NCBI GenBank assembly: GCA_003246895.1 | Contig: QKCL01000022.1 | Span: forward strand, 1-64,000 | Direction: 5' to 3' | Origin: Spirochaetota bacterium | GTDB lineage: Bacteria > Spirochaetota > UBA4802 > UBA5550 | Length of the DNA: 64,000 bases | Part shown: positions 8,914 to 18,726 of the stretch, piece after piece | Layout of the letters: each line of letters opens with the position of its first letter | Position numbering within the stretch: the first letter of the stretch is position 1 | Notes under the pieces: generated by a model | Databases searched by the model: none | Seen by the model: the letters and a program-made list of their open reading frames with translations, nothing else | Told to the model about the DNA's origin: nothing | Position numbers and translations under genes: made by a program

Positions 8914-10119
8914 TTGTTAAAATATTTTTTCAGCGTGCTTATTTATAATGCCGCACTGCTTGCGGCGCTCAGCATTGTTATTAATATTGCTGAACGTAAA
9001 GGCAAAAGGAAAATATCAGCCGGCATTGTCGCCGGTGTTTCAGCCGGTATTTTGGGGATCGGGCTGATTCTGTCATCATGGGAAATAGTATCCGGTTTAT
9101 CCCTTAACACACTTTCTGTATTGCTGAGCATGGGCGGCCTGTTTCTTGGATGTCTGCCGATATTAATCACTGCTGTGATCTCAGGAATCTTCGGGTTAAC
9201 GCAGAATGGATATGAAGCCTGGCCTATGACTGCCGTAATCATTCTCAGCGTGGTTATGGGCCTCATATGGAGAAGGTCTAATAAATTTAAAACTGCGGGG
9301 ATAACTGTTTCACAGAGCGTTCTCTTTGTTTTGCTGACTCAAATTTCCGTGTACAGCCTTCTTCTCCTTTCTTACCGGTCTCTGCTCTCATGGAGCATTT
9401 TTGTCAGGCTCTCTTTTTTCCATCTCCTTCTATTGCCCTCGGGGATGCTTCTTCTGATTAAATTAATGCCCCGCAAGCAGGAGACCCAGAACAGCCCGCT
9501 TAATGAGAGGGATGAAAAACTGTCAATGGTTCTGGATGGAGTAACGACACTTATCGTGTACATCAATGCGGATTTACAGTACATGTTTATCAATAAAGCC
9601 TATCTTGACTGGTATGAGTTAAAAAGAGAGGACATAGAAGGCAGATATATTAAGGATATTCTGGCGCCTGAGGTTTATGAACGGGCATTGCCGAATTATC
9701 ATAAAGCCTTAAGCGGTCATCCGGTTTATTTTGAAAACAAGACAGAGCGCAAGGGGGAAGAAAAGTATGTCAGCGTCAGAATGGTGCCGCATTTTGTAAA
9801 TAATGAGGTCATCGGTTTTTTCTCCGCACTAATGGACATAACTGAACTTAAAAAGGCGGAACTTGAAAACATGAAACTGATCGAAGAATTATCCACATCT
9901 CTGGCTGAGGTTAAGACTCTGTCCGGTCTTTTGCCAATCTGTTCATCATGCAAAAAAATCAGGGACGATGAGGGATACTGGCAGCAGCTGGAAGGATATA
10001 TTCAGGAACATTCAGGTGCTTCTTTCAGTCATGCCCTGTGCCCGGAATGCACTGATAAGCTCTATGGAAAAGAGAAATGGTATAAGAACCTGAAAAATAA
10101 TGGCGGAGAGGATTCGTAA
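8914..10119 (+). CDS. LytS-type 5TM sensor-PAS protein with a C-terminal CSSCKKIRDDEGYW domain
   Basis: The 401-aa product carries a multi-span N-terminus (about residues 1-185) resembling the 5TM-LYT receptor module, including LSMGGLFLGCLPILITAVISG. A PAS domain follows (about 205-320). The tail contains CSSCKKIRDDEGYWQQLE, then SFSHALCPEC: four cysteines in two CxxC pairs. This tail is widespread at the ends of PAS-containing signalling proteins, and its function is not established. No kinase, cyclase or effector domain is present, so output must go through this tail or a partner. The TTG at 8914 with AGGGAGG upstream is preferred over an earlier TTG at 8833. Confidence 0.8.
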   Translation: MLKYFFSVLIYNAALLAALSIVINIAERKGKRKISAGIVAGVSAGILGIGLILSSWEIVSGLSLNTLSVLLSMGGLFLGCLPILITAVISGIFGLTQNGYEAWPMTAVIILSVVMGLIWRRSNKFKTAGITVSQSVLFVLLTQISVYSLLLLSYRSLLSWSIFVRLSFFHLLLLPSGMLLLIKLMPRKQETQNSPLNERDEKLSMVLDGVTTLIVYINADLQYMFINKAYLDWYELKREDIEGRYIKDILAPEVYERALPNYHKALSGHPVYFENKTERKGEEKYVSVRMVPHFVNNEVIGFFSALMDITELKKAELENMKLIEELSTSLAEVKTLSGLLPICSSCKKIRDDEGYWQQLEGYIQEHSGASFSHALCPECTDKLYGKEKWYKNLKNNGGEDS

Positions 10120-10620
10120 ATTCTCCGGACGAAATTAAGATGTTTTGTCTGCCTCAGATTATCATTACCATCGGATAATGAATAGTGACACTGTCCGGTA
10201 TCGCAGAATTTTTTCAGAAACAGCCCACTTGGCCTTGCCCGTATTTTATAAATCTTTGTATCCATGGGGCATGATATCTATTCAGAGCCGGCGTGTATTA
10301 ATCTTTAACGGAAAATTTTCAATGGGACTGTTTTATTCTTATTCTTTTTAAAACGTTTTACATTATGAGGATGCTCCAGCGGCGTGGTAATCTCAGGCAG
10401 GTTCAAAAGATTAAGGATGCACCATATCATCAGGCCGGATATTCCCGGAAAAAGGACTTTGTTTTTTGTTAGTTATTCCCTGCTTTTTCTCCATATCTCC
10501 AGCGGGGGCATTTATTCTTTTCGTTCATGTAAATAAACAACATCATTAGATGTATAATTCTTGAAATGCGGGTTGTTGATATATAATTTTACAGTGTGTA
10601 GAATACCCGTGGGGATAATG
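10120..10620. other. Gene-poor 500-bp region, nothing convincing
   Basis: Between the 5TM-PAS gene and the histidine kinase there are no open frames with a ribosome binding site, no clear hairpin terminator and no tRNA. Frames are broken by many stops. It probably holds the promoter of the kinase gene, and it could contain decayed coding sequence. Confidence 0.5.
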
Positions 10621-13242
10621 ATGAACTATGCAAATGAAATAACTGCTTTAAAATACGGTAGATTCAGAATAATATTCATAGGGCTAATACTTGGTTTTCT
10701 GTTTTCCTCTTCTTCTGTATATCTTGCATTCCGGCATATTGGCAGGACTAAGGATCAGAGGCTTCTCTATCTGAAACAGGCAGTGCAGATTGCAAGAAAT
10801 TCCATTGAACCTGTACTTGATGAATACCGCAAAAAGAAAATTTCAACCGGGACTGCCTATGGCAGGATCAGAGATGTTGTCAGAAGAATGGTCTACAGAG
10901 ACCATTCCGGGAATAATTATATTTTTATGAGCTCATACAAGGGGATTATGCTTGTTCAGCCATTTGAGCCTGAAAAGGAAATGACCTATGTCTGGGACCT
11001 GAAGGATGCAAACGGTGTCTATATAATCAGGGCTCTGGTAAAAGCTGCAAAGTCACCGGAAGGCCAGGGTTATGTCTCCTATTATTACCAAAGGCCCGGG
11101 GACAGTTTCCCGCAGGAAAAGATATCCTTTGTCATGGGGATTCCTGAACTGGGATGTTATATCGGGACCGGGCAGTATATGGACGATATCATTAATAGCC
11201 AGTTCAGCTATATTCTGAAAACATTCTGTCTGACATTCCTTCTGCTTGCCCTGCTTTTTATTCTTGTGCGGGCATCAATGAAAGAAATTAATGTGCAGAA
11301 CATCAGGCTGCACAGGACAGAACGTGAGCTTACTGCTATTTTTAACCATACCTTCCAGTTCATGGGCACCCTTTCTCCAGAAGGGGTGCTTCAAAAGGTA
11401 AACCATTCCGCCCTGGAATTTATAGGGAAAAGTGAAGAGGATGTTGTGGGCAGACTCTTTTGGGAAACACCATGGTGGCAGGGAGAGGAGATAAAGAACC
11501 GTCTGAAAAGGGCTGTCCATGACAGTTCCCATGGGAAGTTTTGCCGTTTTGAGGGGAGTAATGTTAATGAAAAGCAGGAGAAAGTATATGTGGACGTAAC
11601 CCTTTCTCCTATATTTGATGAGGAGAGGAACATTGTTTCCATTCTGGCTGAAGGCAGGGACATCAGTGAACAGATAAAGGCAAGAGACGATCTTCTCAGA
11701 GAGAAAAAGTTTTTTGATTATGTAATAGAAAGCCTTCCCGGGATATTCTCCCTCTATAAAGAGGAGGGGGGAGAGTTTTTAATGAAAAAATGGAACTTTG
11801 ATCAGCATTTGCAGCTTCTTGGTTATTCTCCAGAGGACCTGAAAGATGCTCCCATTGAAATGTTTGTCGAAAAAAAAGATCTGCCTGAACTGAAGAAAAT
11901 TTTAGGGCAGATCAGCAAAACCGGACGCGCCTGTGTTCAGTTCAATATAAAAAACAGGGAGGGCAGATTGATCCCTGTTTTATATCAGGCAAGATACTTT
12001 GAACACTCCGGAGAAAATTATCTGGTTCTCATCGGCGTTGAGCTTACTGAGAAGCTGAAGGCTGAAGAGGAGAGACTGAAACTTGAATCGATGCTTGGCC
12101 AGGCCCAGAAAATGGAAGCCATGGGGACTCTTGCAGGCGGCATTGCCCATGATTTTAATAATATCCTGTCGGCAGTGCTGGGGTATGCTGAACTTGCTCA
12201 GGTGAAGCTTTCTCCTGATGATCCTGTTCAGAAGATGATAGTTCAGGTTATAAGCGCGGCAAACAGGGCAAAGAAACTGGTGAACCAGATTCTCCTTTTC
12301 AGCCGGCAGTCAGAGCTGGAAGTGAAACCTGTCAGGCTGGATCTGATTGTGAGAGAGGCACTTAAGCTTTTACGATCTTCTATTCCGTCAACAATTGAAT
12401 TCAGGCAGAGTATCCCGGTCAACTCTGGTACAATTGTTGCTGATTCCACTCAGATACATCAGGTTGTAATGAATCTGTGCACCAATGCCTATTATGCCAT
12501 GAAGGATTCCGGAGGAATCCTCACTGTATCTCTCATGGAAAAGGAAATTTTGCAGGATGGTGCATCGCGTTCTGAACCTTCATTGTCTCCGGGTAGATAT
12601 TTTGTACTGGAAGTCAGTGATACCGGGCATGGAATGGCTCCTGAAGTGTTTGGCAGAATATTTGATCCATATTTTACTACCAAAAAGAAAGGTGAGGGTA
12701 CCGGACTGGGGCTTTCTGTTGTGCACGGCATAGTAAAAAAGTGTGGAGGAGATGTCAGAGTCAGCAGTGAACCCGGTCTTGGAACCAGATTTGAGGTTTT
12801 CTTCCCTGTAAATGAGATGGAGGCAGAATCCAAGGAGGAAGAGCCTGGTCTGGTTTTGCGGAGAGGCAGCGAGAGGATTCTCCTCGTTGAGGATGACCTG
12901 ATGGTTCTTGAAATGATGGAGGAATTACTAGCAGGTATCGGATATGAAATATCTGCATTTTCAAACAGTCTGGACGCACTTGAAGCGTTTTATACATATC
13001 CGGAGAGATTTGACATGGTCATAACAGATATGACCATGCCCAAAATGACCGGATTTGATCTGTCCGGAAAAATTCTGGGTATTAAACCTCAGGTGCCAAT
13101 AATATTATATACAGGCTACAGCGAAACAGTGACCAGAGAACAGGCCTACGCAATCGGTATCAGGGCCTTTCTGCAGAAACCGGTATCCAGGGAAGTTCTG
13201 GCTGAAACGATACGCGAAGTTTTTGAGACGGACAAGGGGTAA
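10621..13242 (+). CDS. Membrane hybrid histidine kinase with Cache sensor
   Basis: The 873-aa product has a transmembrane helix (about 18-40), a periplasmic Cache-type domain (45-195, with [17 protein letters not shown]), a second helix (205-225), two PAS domains, a HisKA dimerisation domain with phospho-acceptor His510 (GGIAHDFNN), an HATPase domain with N-box [11 protein letters not shown] and G-boxes DTGHGMA and GTGLGL, and a C-terminal receiver with acceptor Asp803 ([10 protein letters not shown]). It presumably autophosphorylates and passes phosphate to its own receiver. No separate response regulator is adjacent. ATG 10621 has GGGG six bases upstream; the ATG one codon earlier is also possible. 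Confidence 0.93.
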   Translation: MNYANEITALKYGRFRIIFIGLILGFLFSSSSVYLAFRHIGRTKDQRLLYLKQAVQIARNSIEPVLDEYRKKKISTGTAYGRIRDVVRRMVYRDHSGNNYIFMSSYKGIMLVQPFEPEKEMTYVWDLKDANGVYIIRALVKAAKSPEGQGYVSYYYQRPGDSFPQEKISFVMGIPELGCYIGTGQYMDDIINSQFSYILKTFCLTFLLLALLFILVRASMKEINVQNIRLHRTERELTAIFNHTFQFMGTLSPEGVLQKVNHSALEFIGKSEEDVVGRLFWETPWWQGEEIKNRLKRAVHDSSHGKFCRFEGSNVNEKQEKVYVDVTLSPIFDEERNIVSILAEGRDISEQIKARDDLLREKKFFDYVIESLPGIFSLYKEEGGEFLMKKWNFDQHLQLLGYSPEDLKDAPIEMFVEKKDLPELKKILGQISKTGRACVQFNIKNREGRLIPVLYQARYFEHSGENYLVLIGVELTEKLKAEEERLKLESMLGQAQKMEAMGTLAGGIAHDFNNILSAVLGYAELAQVKLSPDDPVQKMIVQVISAANRAKKLVNQILLFSRQSELEVKPVRLDLIVREALKLLRSSIPSTIEFRQSIPVNSGTIVADSTQIHQVVMNLCTNAYYAMKDSGGILTVSLMEKEILQDGASRSEPSLSPGRYFVLEVSDTGHGMAPEVFGRIFDPYFTTKKKGEGTGLGLSVVHGIVKKCGGDVRVSSEPGLGTRFEVFFPVNEMEAESKEEEPGLVLRRGSERILLVEDDLMVLEMMEELLAGIGYEISAFSNSLDALEAFYTYPERFDMVITDMTMPKMTGFDLSGKILGIKPQVPIILYTGYSETVTREQAYAIGIRAFLQKPVSREVLAETIREVFETDKG

Positions 13243-13320
13243 GGTCGGATTAAAATATTGTGCAATCAAATGGTTCAGAAGAACTTTGCATTTTTTATTT
13301 GAATTATTTAAAACTTTTTG

Positions 13321-13348
13321 TTGACAATACATCCCCCTGATATATTTA
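13321..13348 (+). promoter_or_regulatory. Promoter of tRNA-Leu
   Basis: A consensus TTGACA is followed 16 bases later by TATTTA. The predicted start point is about 10-15 bases before the mature tRNA, typical for tRNA genes. Confidence 0.6.
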
Positions 13349-13367
13349 GACATTACTGGTTTAGAAA

Positions 13368-13451
13368 GCCCAGGTGGTGGAATTGGTAGACACGCATGGT
13401 TGAGGGCCATGTGGGAATTATCCTGTGTGGGTTCAAGTCCCGCCCTGGGCA
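13368..13451 (+). tRNA. tRNA-Leu (anticodon GAG)
   Basis: The acceptor arms GCCCAGG and CCTGGGC pair perfectly, with discriminator A. The anticodon arm CATGG/CCATG encloses the loop TTGAGGG with anticodon GAG. The D-loop (TGGTAGAC), a long class II variable arm and GGTTCAAGTCC in the T-arm are all present. CCA is not encoded. It decodes CUC/CUU leucine codons. Confidence 0.95.
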
Positions 13452-13455
13452 ATGG

Positions 13456-13486
13456 AAGGCTGTTTGAAAATCAAACAGCCTTTTTT
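13456..13486 (+). terminator. Strong terminator after tRNA-Leu
   Basis: A 12-bp perfect stem (AAGGCTGTTTGA/TCAAACAGCCTT) with an AAA loop runs into six T residues just after the tRNA, so the tRNA is a single-gene transcript. Confidence 0.9.
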
Positions 13487-13549
13487 GATAGGCCTTATTG
13501 AAAAAATGTACATAAACTGAACAAATAATCCGGGAGAATCTAGCAAACT

Positions 13550-13963
13550 ATGGAAAGAACTCTATCAATTATCAAGCCTGACGGTGTCAGAAAAAACCTG
13601 ATCGGTGAAATCTGCAAAAGATTTGAAGATGCTGATCTTAAGATTGCGGCAATGAAAAAAATCAGAATGACTCAGGCTCAGGCTGAAGGTTTCTACGCTG
13701 TTCATAAGGAAAGACCATTTTTCGGTGAACTTACAGAGTTCATGACAGAAGGGCCAGTTGTTGTGATGGTTCTTGAAGGCAATAATGCCATTTCCCTTAA
13801 TAGAAAACTCATGGGTGCTACAAATCCTGCAGAAGCTGAAGCCGGTACAATCAGGGCTGACTTTGCAGACAACATTCAGAATAATATAGTACACGGTTCA
13901 GATGCTCCTGAAACTGCTGCATTTGAAATCGGATACTTTTTCGCAGAGTCAGAAATATTCTAA
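13550..13963 (+). CDS. ndk: Nucleoside diphosphate kinase
   Basis: Ndk transfers the gamma phosphate of ATP to nucleoside diphosphates through a phospho-histidine. The 137-aa product has the normal family length. It shows the start [11 protein letters not shown] (Lys9), the ERPFF loop, and the active-site signature [10 protein letters not shown] with catalytic His115. CGGGAG lies about a dozen bases before the ATG. It stands alone between two tRNA genes and has no visible regulatory element. Confidence 0.97.
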   Translation: MERTLSIIKPDGVRKNLIGEICKRFEDADLKIAAMKKIRMTQAQAEGFYAVHKERPFFGELTEFMTEGPVVVMVLEGNNAISLNRKLMGATNPAEAEAGTIRADFADNIQNNIVHGSDAPETAAFEIGYFFAESEIF

Positions 13964-14043
13964 AAAGCCCGCAGTTCATGCCGGGGATACTTTCCCGGCT
14001 CAGTCAGTGAGGGGATGCGGCATTCTCAGCCTGAAATTCCCTC

Positions 14044-14072
14044 TTGACAAAGATTTGCTTTTGAAATATCAG
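14044..14072 (+). promoter_or_regulatory. Possible promoter of tRNA-Ser and the dnaX operon
   Basis: A perfect TTGACA is followed 17 bases later by TATCAG, with the tRNA beginning 10 bases after. The -10 is a weak match. A GC-rich hairpin without a T-tract (about 13980-13999) lies between ndk and this site. Confidence 0.4.
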
Positions 14073-14081
14073 GTATTATAT

Positions 14082-14166
14082 GGAAAGGTGTCCGAGAGGC
14101 CGAAGGAGCACGCCTGGAACGCGTGTGTTGCGCAAGTAACCGGGGGTTCGAATCCCCCCCTTTCCG
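14082..14166 (+). tRNA. tRNA-Ser (anticodon GGA)
   Basis: The acceptor arms GGAAAGG and CCTTTCC pair, with discriminator G. The anticodon stem CACGC/GCGTG encloses CTGGAAC with anticodon GGA. A long class II variable arm and the T-arm GGGGGTTCGAATCCCCC are present. CCA is not encoded. Thirty bases separate it from dnaX, and the tRNA-Ser/dnaX/ybaB/recR order also occurs in Bacillus. Confidence 0.95.
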
Positions 14167-14195
14167 AATAAAACAGGCATTTCAAACGGAACAGT

Positions 14196-15878
14196 ATGTC
14201 ATACCAGGTAATCGCAAGAAAATGGCGTCCCCAGAACTTTGATGAAGTTGTATTCCAGGATCATGTTTCAAGAACTATAAGAAACAGTATAAAACTTGGA
14301 AGGATCTCCCATGCCTATATTTTTTCCGGCCCCAGAGGTGTCGGGAAAACAACCATGGCCAGAATTCTTGCAAAGGCTCTTAACTGTGTTGAAGGGCCCA
14401 CTGCCGATCCTTGCGGCGTCTGTGAGAACTGTACCGAGATAAAGCAGGGGAATTCCTTTGATGTCATTGAAATAGACGGCGCATCAAACAACGGTGTTGA
14501 AAATATCCGCGAGCTCCGGGAAAATGTAAATTTTGCCCCGGCCAAATCAAGATACAAGGTCTATATCATCGATGAAGTTCATATGGTGACCACGCAGGCT
14601 TTTAATGCGTTGCTGAAGACACTTGAAGAACCGCCCCCCCATGTTGTATTTATTTTTGCTACTACAGAAATTCACAAGGTTCCGGATACTATCCTGTCGC
14701 GGTGCCAGAAATATTTTTTCAAAAAGATACCCATAGACAGTGTCGTTAAACACCTCAGGAGCATTGTGGCAAAGGAGGGCTATTCTATTTCTGAAGAGGC
14801 TCTCTATCCCGTTGCCAGGATCGCAGACGGTTCCATGAGGGATGCACAGTCTCTCCTTGAACAGGTAATATCCTTTTCAGAGTCCCAGGAGAATTCGGGT
14901 GTTGCCATTTCCGAGGAGGATGCACTTTCCATTCTTGGAATGGTGCCCACGGACAGTTATGTCAGACTTATAGGGTACATGGCCGAAGGCAGTGACGAGA
15001 GAATCATTCATGAGGTGAACAGTATCGTTTCCATGGGGGTTGATATTCCAAGATATGTTTCCGGCCTCATGGATTCTATCCGGGCCATCAGGCTCATTCG
15101 GAAGGGGATTGACCTTGAGGATATTCTCGGCCTTTCCCTATCTGAGGTTGAGACCCTCCGGGGAGCAGGGAATCTTCTTGGGGATGAGGAACTGGGAAGG
15201 GTTTTCTCTGTCCTTACCAGCCTTGTTGCAAATCTGAGGTTTTCATCAAACGACAGAATCTATCTTGAAATGGCTCTTCTTGACATCGTGTCTGTGCTGA
15301 AGGCGCCGTCTCTTGCTGAAATAATTAAAAAACTCGAAAGCGGGGATGTTTCAGACAGGGTTACTGAAAAAAAAAATTCCAGTGAAAAGAGTAGTGCAGG
15401 AGAGGATGTAAAAAAAAACAGGGAAGTGAAGAGGGTGCCTCTGTCTGAATGCTGGTCCGGTTTTCTGGGCGACCTTGAAAACCAGAAGAAGCCCCTTTAC
15501 TATATACTACGTCCTGCAAAAATTTCAGCAGAAGGGACCCGTGTCAAAATCTCCTACCCGCCGGGCATAAATACTGAAAACTATACTAAAACACTTGACG
15601 CCAGGGCCCTTAAATTTATAGAGAATAACCTGTCGCTTATAAGCGGTTCAGATATCACTGTGGAGCTTGACTCCGTTGTCAAATCGGTTCCGGAAGGAGA
15701 TGTCACTCTGCCTGAAGCGGTGATGGATGCTCCCGGTGTAGATGAACAGGATGATGCCCCTGTTCCCCAGGCGGAGATGCTCCATCGTCCCGAGAAGGAG
15801 GAGTATGAGCTTCAGGACAGCGCAGTGAAGAAAATCAAAGATGCCTTTTTCGGGCAGGTAATAGATAAAGGAGAATAG
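14196..15878 (+). CDS. dnaX: DNA polymerase III subunit gamma/tau
   Basis: DnaX is the AAA+ clamp-loader ATPase of the replisome. The 560-aa product has the typical start (YQVIARKWRPQNFDEV), Walker A GPRGVGKTT, the zinc-binding cysteine cluster (CGVCENC), Walker B VYIIDEVHM and the sensor region ATTEIHKVPDTILSRC. The C-terminal 200 residues are low-similarity tau-specific sequence. A run of nine A residues (codons for KKNS around 15370) could allow frameshifting to a short gamma form, but no stop-proximal signal was verified. It is followed after 2 bases by ybaB. Confidence 0.96.
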   Translation: MSYQVIARKWRPQNFDEVVFQDHVSRTIRNSIKLGRISHAYIFSGPRGVGKTTMARILAKALNCVEGPTADPCGVCENCTEIKQGNSFDVIEIDGASNNGVENIRELRENVNFAPAKSRYKVYIIDEVHMVTTQAFNALLKTLEEPPPHVVFIFATTEIHKVPDTILSRCQKYFFKKIPIDSVVKHLRSIVAKEGYSISEEALYPVARIADGSMRDAQSLLEQVISFSESQENSGVAISEEDALSILGMVPTDSYVRLIGYMAEGSDERIIHEVNSIVSMGVDIPRYVSGLMDSIRAIRLIRKGIDLEDILGLSLSEVETLRGAGNLLGDEELGRVFSVLTSLVANLRFSSNDRIYLEMALLDIVSVLKAPSLAEIIKKLESGDVSDRVTEKKNSSEKSSAGEDVKKNREVKRVPLSECWSGFLGDLENQKKPLYYILRPAKISAEGTRVKISYPPGINTENYTKTLDARALKFIENNLSLISGSDITVELDSVVKSVPEGDVTLPEAVMDAPGVDEQDDAPVPQAEMLHRPEKEEYELQDSAVKKIKDAFFGQVIDKGE

Positions 15879-15880
15879 CA

Positions 15881-16195
15881 ATGTTAAAAGGTTTAGGTGA
15901 AGTCGGAAATCTCATGAAGATGCAGAGAGAGATGAAGAACATTCAAAAGAAAATAAAGAAGACAAAGCTTGAAGGAGAAAGTTCTGACGGTTCAGTGAAG
16001 GCTACAGTGAGCGGTGAATTTGTGCTTGTTGATATTTCTGTTTCCGACGAACTTGCAAAATCAGGAGATGCCAAGAAGATTGAAAAAATGGTTTTCTCCG
16101 CTGTAAATGACGCAATAAACAAGGTCAGGGATTTTTCTGCCGAAGAGATGAAAAAACTTACAGGCGGAATGGATCTGGGCGGACTTTTTAAATAG
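15881..16195 (+). CDS. ybaB: YbaB/EbfC family nucleoid-associated protein
   Basis: This 104-aa DNA-binding protein forms tweezer-like dimers in its family. The visible features are the N-terminal helix (GNLMKMQREMKNIQKKI), the beta core with VKATVSGEFVLVDISVSDEL, and the C-terminal helix ending in MKKLTGGMDLGGLF. The position between dnaX and recR is conserved across bacteria and suggests a role linked to replication or recombination. Confidence 0.94.
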   Translation: MLKGLGEVGNLMKMQREMKNIQKKIKKTKLEGESSDGSVKATVSGEFVLVDISVSDELAKSGDAKKIEKMVFSAVNDAINKVRDFSAEEMKKLTGGMDLGGLFK

Positions 16196-16201
16196 AGTGA
16201 A

Positions 16202-16810
16202 ATGTTAAAGAAACAGAAGCCTTCAGTATATCTTGAACGCGCCACAAGGGAACTTGTAAAACTTCCCGGTCTTGGCAGCAGGAGCGCATCAAGGATTGCC
16301 TTTCATCTCCTCAATCTTCCTTCGTCAGAAGTTGAGGAGCTCATAAGGACCATATCCGATTTAAAAAACAATATTGTCCGCTGCAGTGTATGCGGAGGTA
16401 TTTCAGACAGTGATGTATGCCCGCTGTGCACTGATTCCTCAAGAAACAGTGACATGATCTGCGTTGTTGAGGATGCAAGGGATATCTTTGCAATCGAAGG
16501 GGCTTCTGTTTTTAACGGTGTATATCATGTTCTGGGAGGGCTGATCTCCCCCCTGGACGGAATAGGCCCTGATGAAATAAATGTAAAGGGATTGATCGAA
16601 AGGTGCAGGAATTCAAAACCGCAGGAGATAATTTTTGCCCTGAACTCGACAATTGAGGGCGAGGCAACAACCCTTTATGTGTCTGATATTCTTGAAACTC
16701 TCGGAGTCAGGGTCACGAGGATTGCCCAGGGACTTCCGGTGGGGTCTGACCTTGAGTTTGTGGACGGTGCCACGATAGCCCGTTCCATTGAGGGAAGGGT
16801 CAGGATCTAG
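16202..16810 (+). CDS. recR: Recombination mediator RecR
   Basis: RecR is a ring-forming DNA-binding protein of the RecFOR pathway. The 202-aa product has the helix-hairpin-helix (LVKLPGLGSRSASRIAFHLL), a C4 zinc finger (CSVCGG and CPLC), a Toprim domain (ICVVEDARDIFAIE) and the Walker-like YHVLGGLISPLDGIGP. It is the last gene of the dnaX operon. Its end overlaps the convergent der gene by 11 bases, and no terminator is seen. Confidence 0.96.
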   Translation: MLKKQKPSVYLERATRELVKLPGLGSRSASRIAFHLLNLPSSEVEELIRTISDLKNNIVRCSVCGGISDSDVCPLCTDSSRNSDMICVVEDARDIFAIEGASVFNGVYHVLGGLISPLDGIGPDEINVKGLIERCRNSKPQEIIFALNSTIEGEATTLYVSDILETLGVRVTRIAQGLPVGSDLEFVDGATIARSIEGRVRI

Positions 16811-18179
16811 TTTTTTTCTGTCCCCGGCTGTTTCCACGGCTGTTCCCGCTTTTCTTTTCCGAATCCTTTCTTCCCTTTTTACCTTCAATATGGATTATTA
16901 TTGGCACCCCTTTCAGTCCGAATGTATCCTGTATTGCCTTTTCGAAGTACCGCACAACATCCTTCCTGAAAAAATCCGGATTGTTTACGAAAAATTTAAA
17001 TTGAGGAGGAACGGTATCCACCTGTACGGAATAGTATATTCTTATTTTTTCCCCAAGCTGCGGGATCTTTCCCTTGCTTTGCAGGTCGATTACAATCTTG
17101 TTCAGGGTAGGCGTGTCGATACGCTTTCTCGCTGTATCAACAAGTTCCACGGCTGTTTTGAGGAGTTTGTCGATCCTCTGCTTGTTCTTTGCGGATATTG
17201 AAATAATGGGGAAGTCGGCAGCCCTGTAGAATTTGAAGATGAGTCTGTCCCTGAACTCTTCAAATGTCTTGTGGTCCTTGTCAAGTGTGTCCCATTTGTT
17301 TATGGCTATTATGATCGGTTTTCTTGATTTTATTATTTCATCTGAAATTTTTTTGTCGTTTTCGGTGAGCCCCACGGTTGCGTCTATGAGGTGTATTGCC
17401 ACATCGCATTTTTTGAGAGATTCTATTGTCCGGGTGAATGAATAGTACTCAATGTTTTCCGAGATTCTGCTTTTACGGCGGATTCCCGCGGTATCTATTA
17501 CCTCTATAAGTTTTTCATGATACATGAATGAGTCGTCAACCGAGTCCCTTGTTGTTCCCGGGATATCCGATACAACGGATCTTTCAAATCCCATGAATGA
17601 GTTCAGGAGAGTTGATTTCCCTGCGTTTGGTCTGCCAACAATGGCAACCCTGATATCCGGTTCCCTGAGGGCTGATTTTTTTACAGGCAGGTATCTGACT
17701 ATATTGTCAAGGAGGAGATTGATGTTCCCCCTTCTCTTTGCGGAAATCGGAATAACCTCGTTGAAACCGGTTTCGTAGAAGTTGACCATGTTGTCCATGT
17801 CGCTGTTGTTGTCCATCTTGTTGACGGCAACTATGGTAGGGATGGATAGTTTTCTGATTATTGATACAAGTTCGAGGTCAAATGAATCAGGTGCCGGGTT
17901 TTCGAGCAGTAAAAGAACTACTGATGATTTTTTCAGATACTCCATGGCATTGTTTATTATCTGTTCAGACAGTTCAGCCTTTGATGAAAGGTCAAGGCCT
18001 GGTGTGTCCGACAGGGTAAATACAACGGAATCGTGTGTAATGTTCCCTGATATAATATCTCTTGTGAGTCCGGGATATGAATCAACAATAGATTTCTTGC
18101 TTTTAAGAAGAGTATTGAAAAGTGTTGATTTGCCGACGTTCTGACGTCCGACAATGGATACTATTGGCAATTTACTCAT
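16800..18179 (-). CDS. der: Ribosome-assembly GTPase Der (EngA)
   Basis: Der is a double-GTPase needed for maturation of the 50S ribosomal subunit. The 459-aa product contains two G domains. The first has GRQNVGKST, DTPGL and NKMD; the second has GRPNAGKST, DTAGI and NKWD. A KH-like C-terminal domain and a basic tail (KKGRKDSEKKSG...) follow. Length and motifs are normal. It is transcribed alone and converges on recR. Confidence 0.96.
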   Translation of the reverse strand: MSKLPIVSIVGRQNVGKSTLFNTLLKSKKSIVDSYPGLTRDIISGNITHDSVVFTLSDTPGLDLSSKAELSEQIINNAMEYLKKSSVVLLLLENPAPDSFDLELVSIIRKLSIPTIVAVNKMDNNSDMDNMVNFYETGFNEVIPISAKRRGNINLLLDNIVRYLPVKKSALREPDIRVAIVGRPNAGKSTLLNSFMGFERSVVSDIPGTTRDSVDDSFMYHEKLIEVIDTAGIRRKSRISENIEYYSFTRTIESLKKCDVAIHLIDATVGLTENDKKISDEIIKSRKPIIIAINKWDTLDKDHKTFEEFRDRLIFKFYRAADFPIISISAKNKQRIDKLLKTAVELVDTARKRIDTPTLNKIVIDLQSKGKIPQLGEKIRIYYSVQVDTVPPQFKFFVNNPDFFRKDVVRYFEKAIQDTFGLKGVPIIIHIEGKKGRKDSEKKSGNSRGNSRGQKKTRS

Positions 18180-18389
18180 TTTTTAAACCTCTTGTTTTTG
18201 CTAAAAAACTTTTGTCCATTCTTAAGTCAAGTTCTTTATTGAACATTGTTGTGCTAATTAAAAGCGGAGCATGTGTCGATAAGATAGTGATTATTGATGA
18301 AAAACTGTTTTTTTATTTTTTTCTTGCAATAATTAATATTATCTGTATGAGTAACGGATAGTTATAATAAAATTATTTGAGGTGTATTC

Positions 18390-18593
18390 ATGGCTACTGC
18401 TAAACAACTGGAAAATAACATTAAGAAAAAAAAGGTAAAAGTATCAAGACTTGAAAAAGAACTTAAAGCAGAATCTGCCGCTCTCGCAAAGTTTGAGAAA
18501 GAACTTGAAGCAGTAAAGAAAAAAGAAGCTGCTGTAAAAGCTAAACCAAAGGCTGCTGCAAAACCAAAAGCCAAAGCCAAGACCAAGAAGTAA
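18390..18593 (+). CDS. Lys/Ala-rich histone-H1-like small protein, 67 aa
   Basis: The N-terminal 45 residues form a likely coiled coil (heptads of ARLEKELKAE type), and the last 20 residues are a repeat of Lys, Ala and Pro (KAKPKAAAKPKAKAKTKK). Such tails bind DNA or RNA non-specifically and are seen in histone-H1-like bacterial proteins. The frame starts at ATG with GAGGTG upstream and ends just before a terminator, so it is a single-gene unit. The function is inferred from composition only. Confidence 0.75.
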   Translation: MATAKQLENNIKKKKVKVSRLEKELKAESAALAKFEKELEAVKKKEAAVKAKPKAAAKPKAKAKTKK

Positions 18594-18612
18594 TAGCAAT
18601 ATTACGAAAAAG

Positions 18613-18638
18613 TAAAAGAGGGAGAGTTCCCTCTTTTA
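18613..18638 (+). terminator. Terminator after the Lys/Ala-rich gene
   Basis: An 11-bp stem (TAAAAGAGGGA/TCCCTCTTTTA) has a GAGT loop. The T-tract is part of the right arm and is followed by a T-rich tail. Confidence 0.7.
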
Positions 18639-18726
18639 TCTCTTCTATAAAAAAATAGATAATTGCTTTTGTGTCTGTGCCGGTGAATGATACTCCCGAA
18701 AATTCTTGTTACGTGTGTAGAGGTTT

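Noticed and set aside
10120-10560. Transposase remnant
   Set aside because: No terminal repeats, no recognisable motif and no frame long enough to support it.
13105-13452. Minus-strand open frame over tRNA-Leu (MPRAGLEPTQ...)
   Set aside because: It is the tRNA-Leu complement read as protein and it overlaps the kinase gene.
13980-13999. GC-rich hairpin after ndk as terminator
   Set aside because: There is no T-tract; it may help but is not called as a terminator.
13902-14171. Open frame running through tRNA-Ser (ending VTGGSNPPLSE)
   Set aside because: The end is the translated tRNA-Ser sequence, a common artefact, and it overlaps ndk without a ribosome site.
15368-15420. A-rich runs in dnaX as a programmed frameshift
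   Set aside because: The runs could slip, but no stimulatory hairpin and no tested stop in the shifted frame were found, so it is not called.
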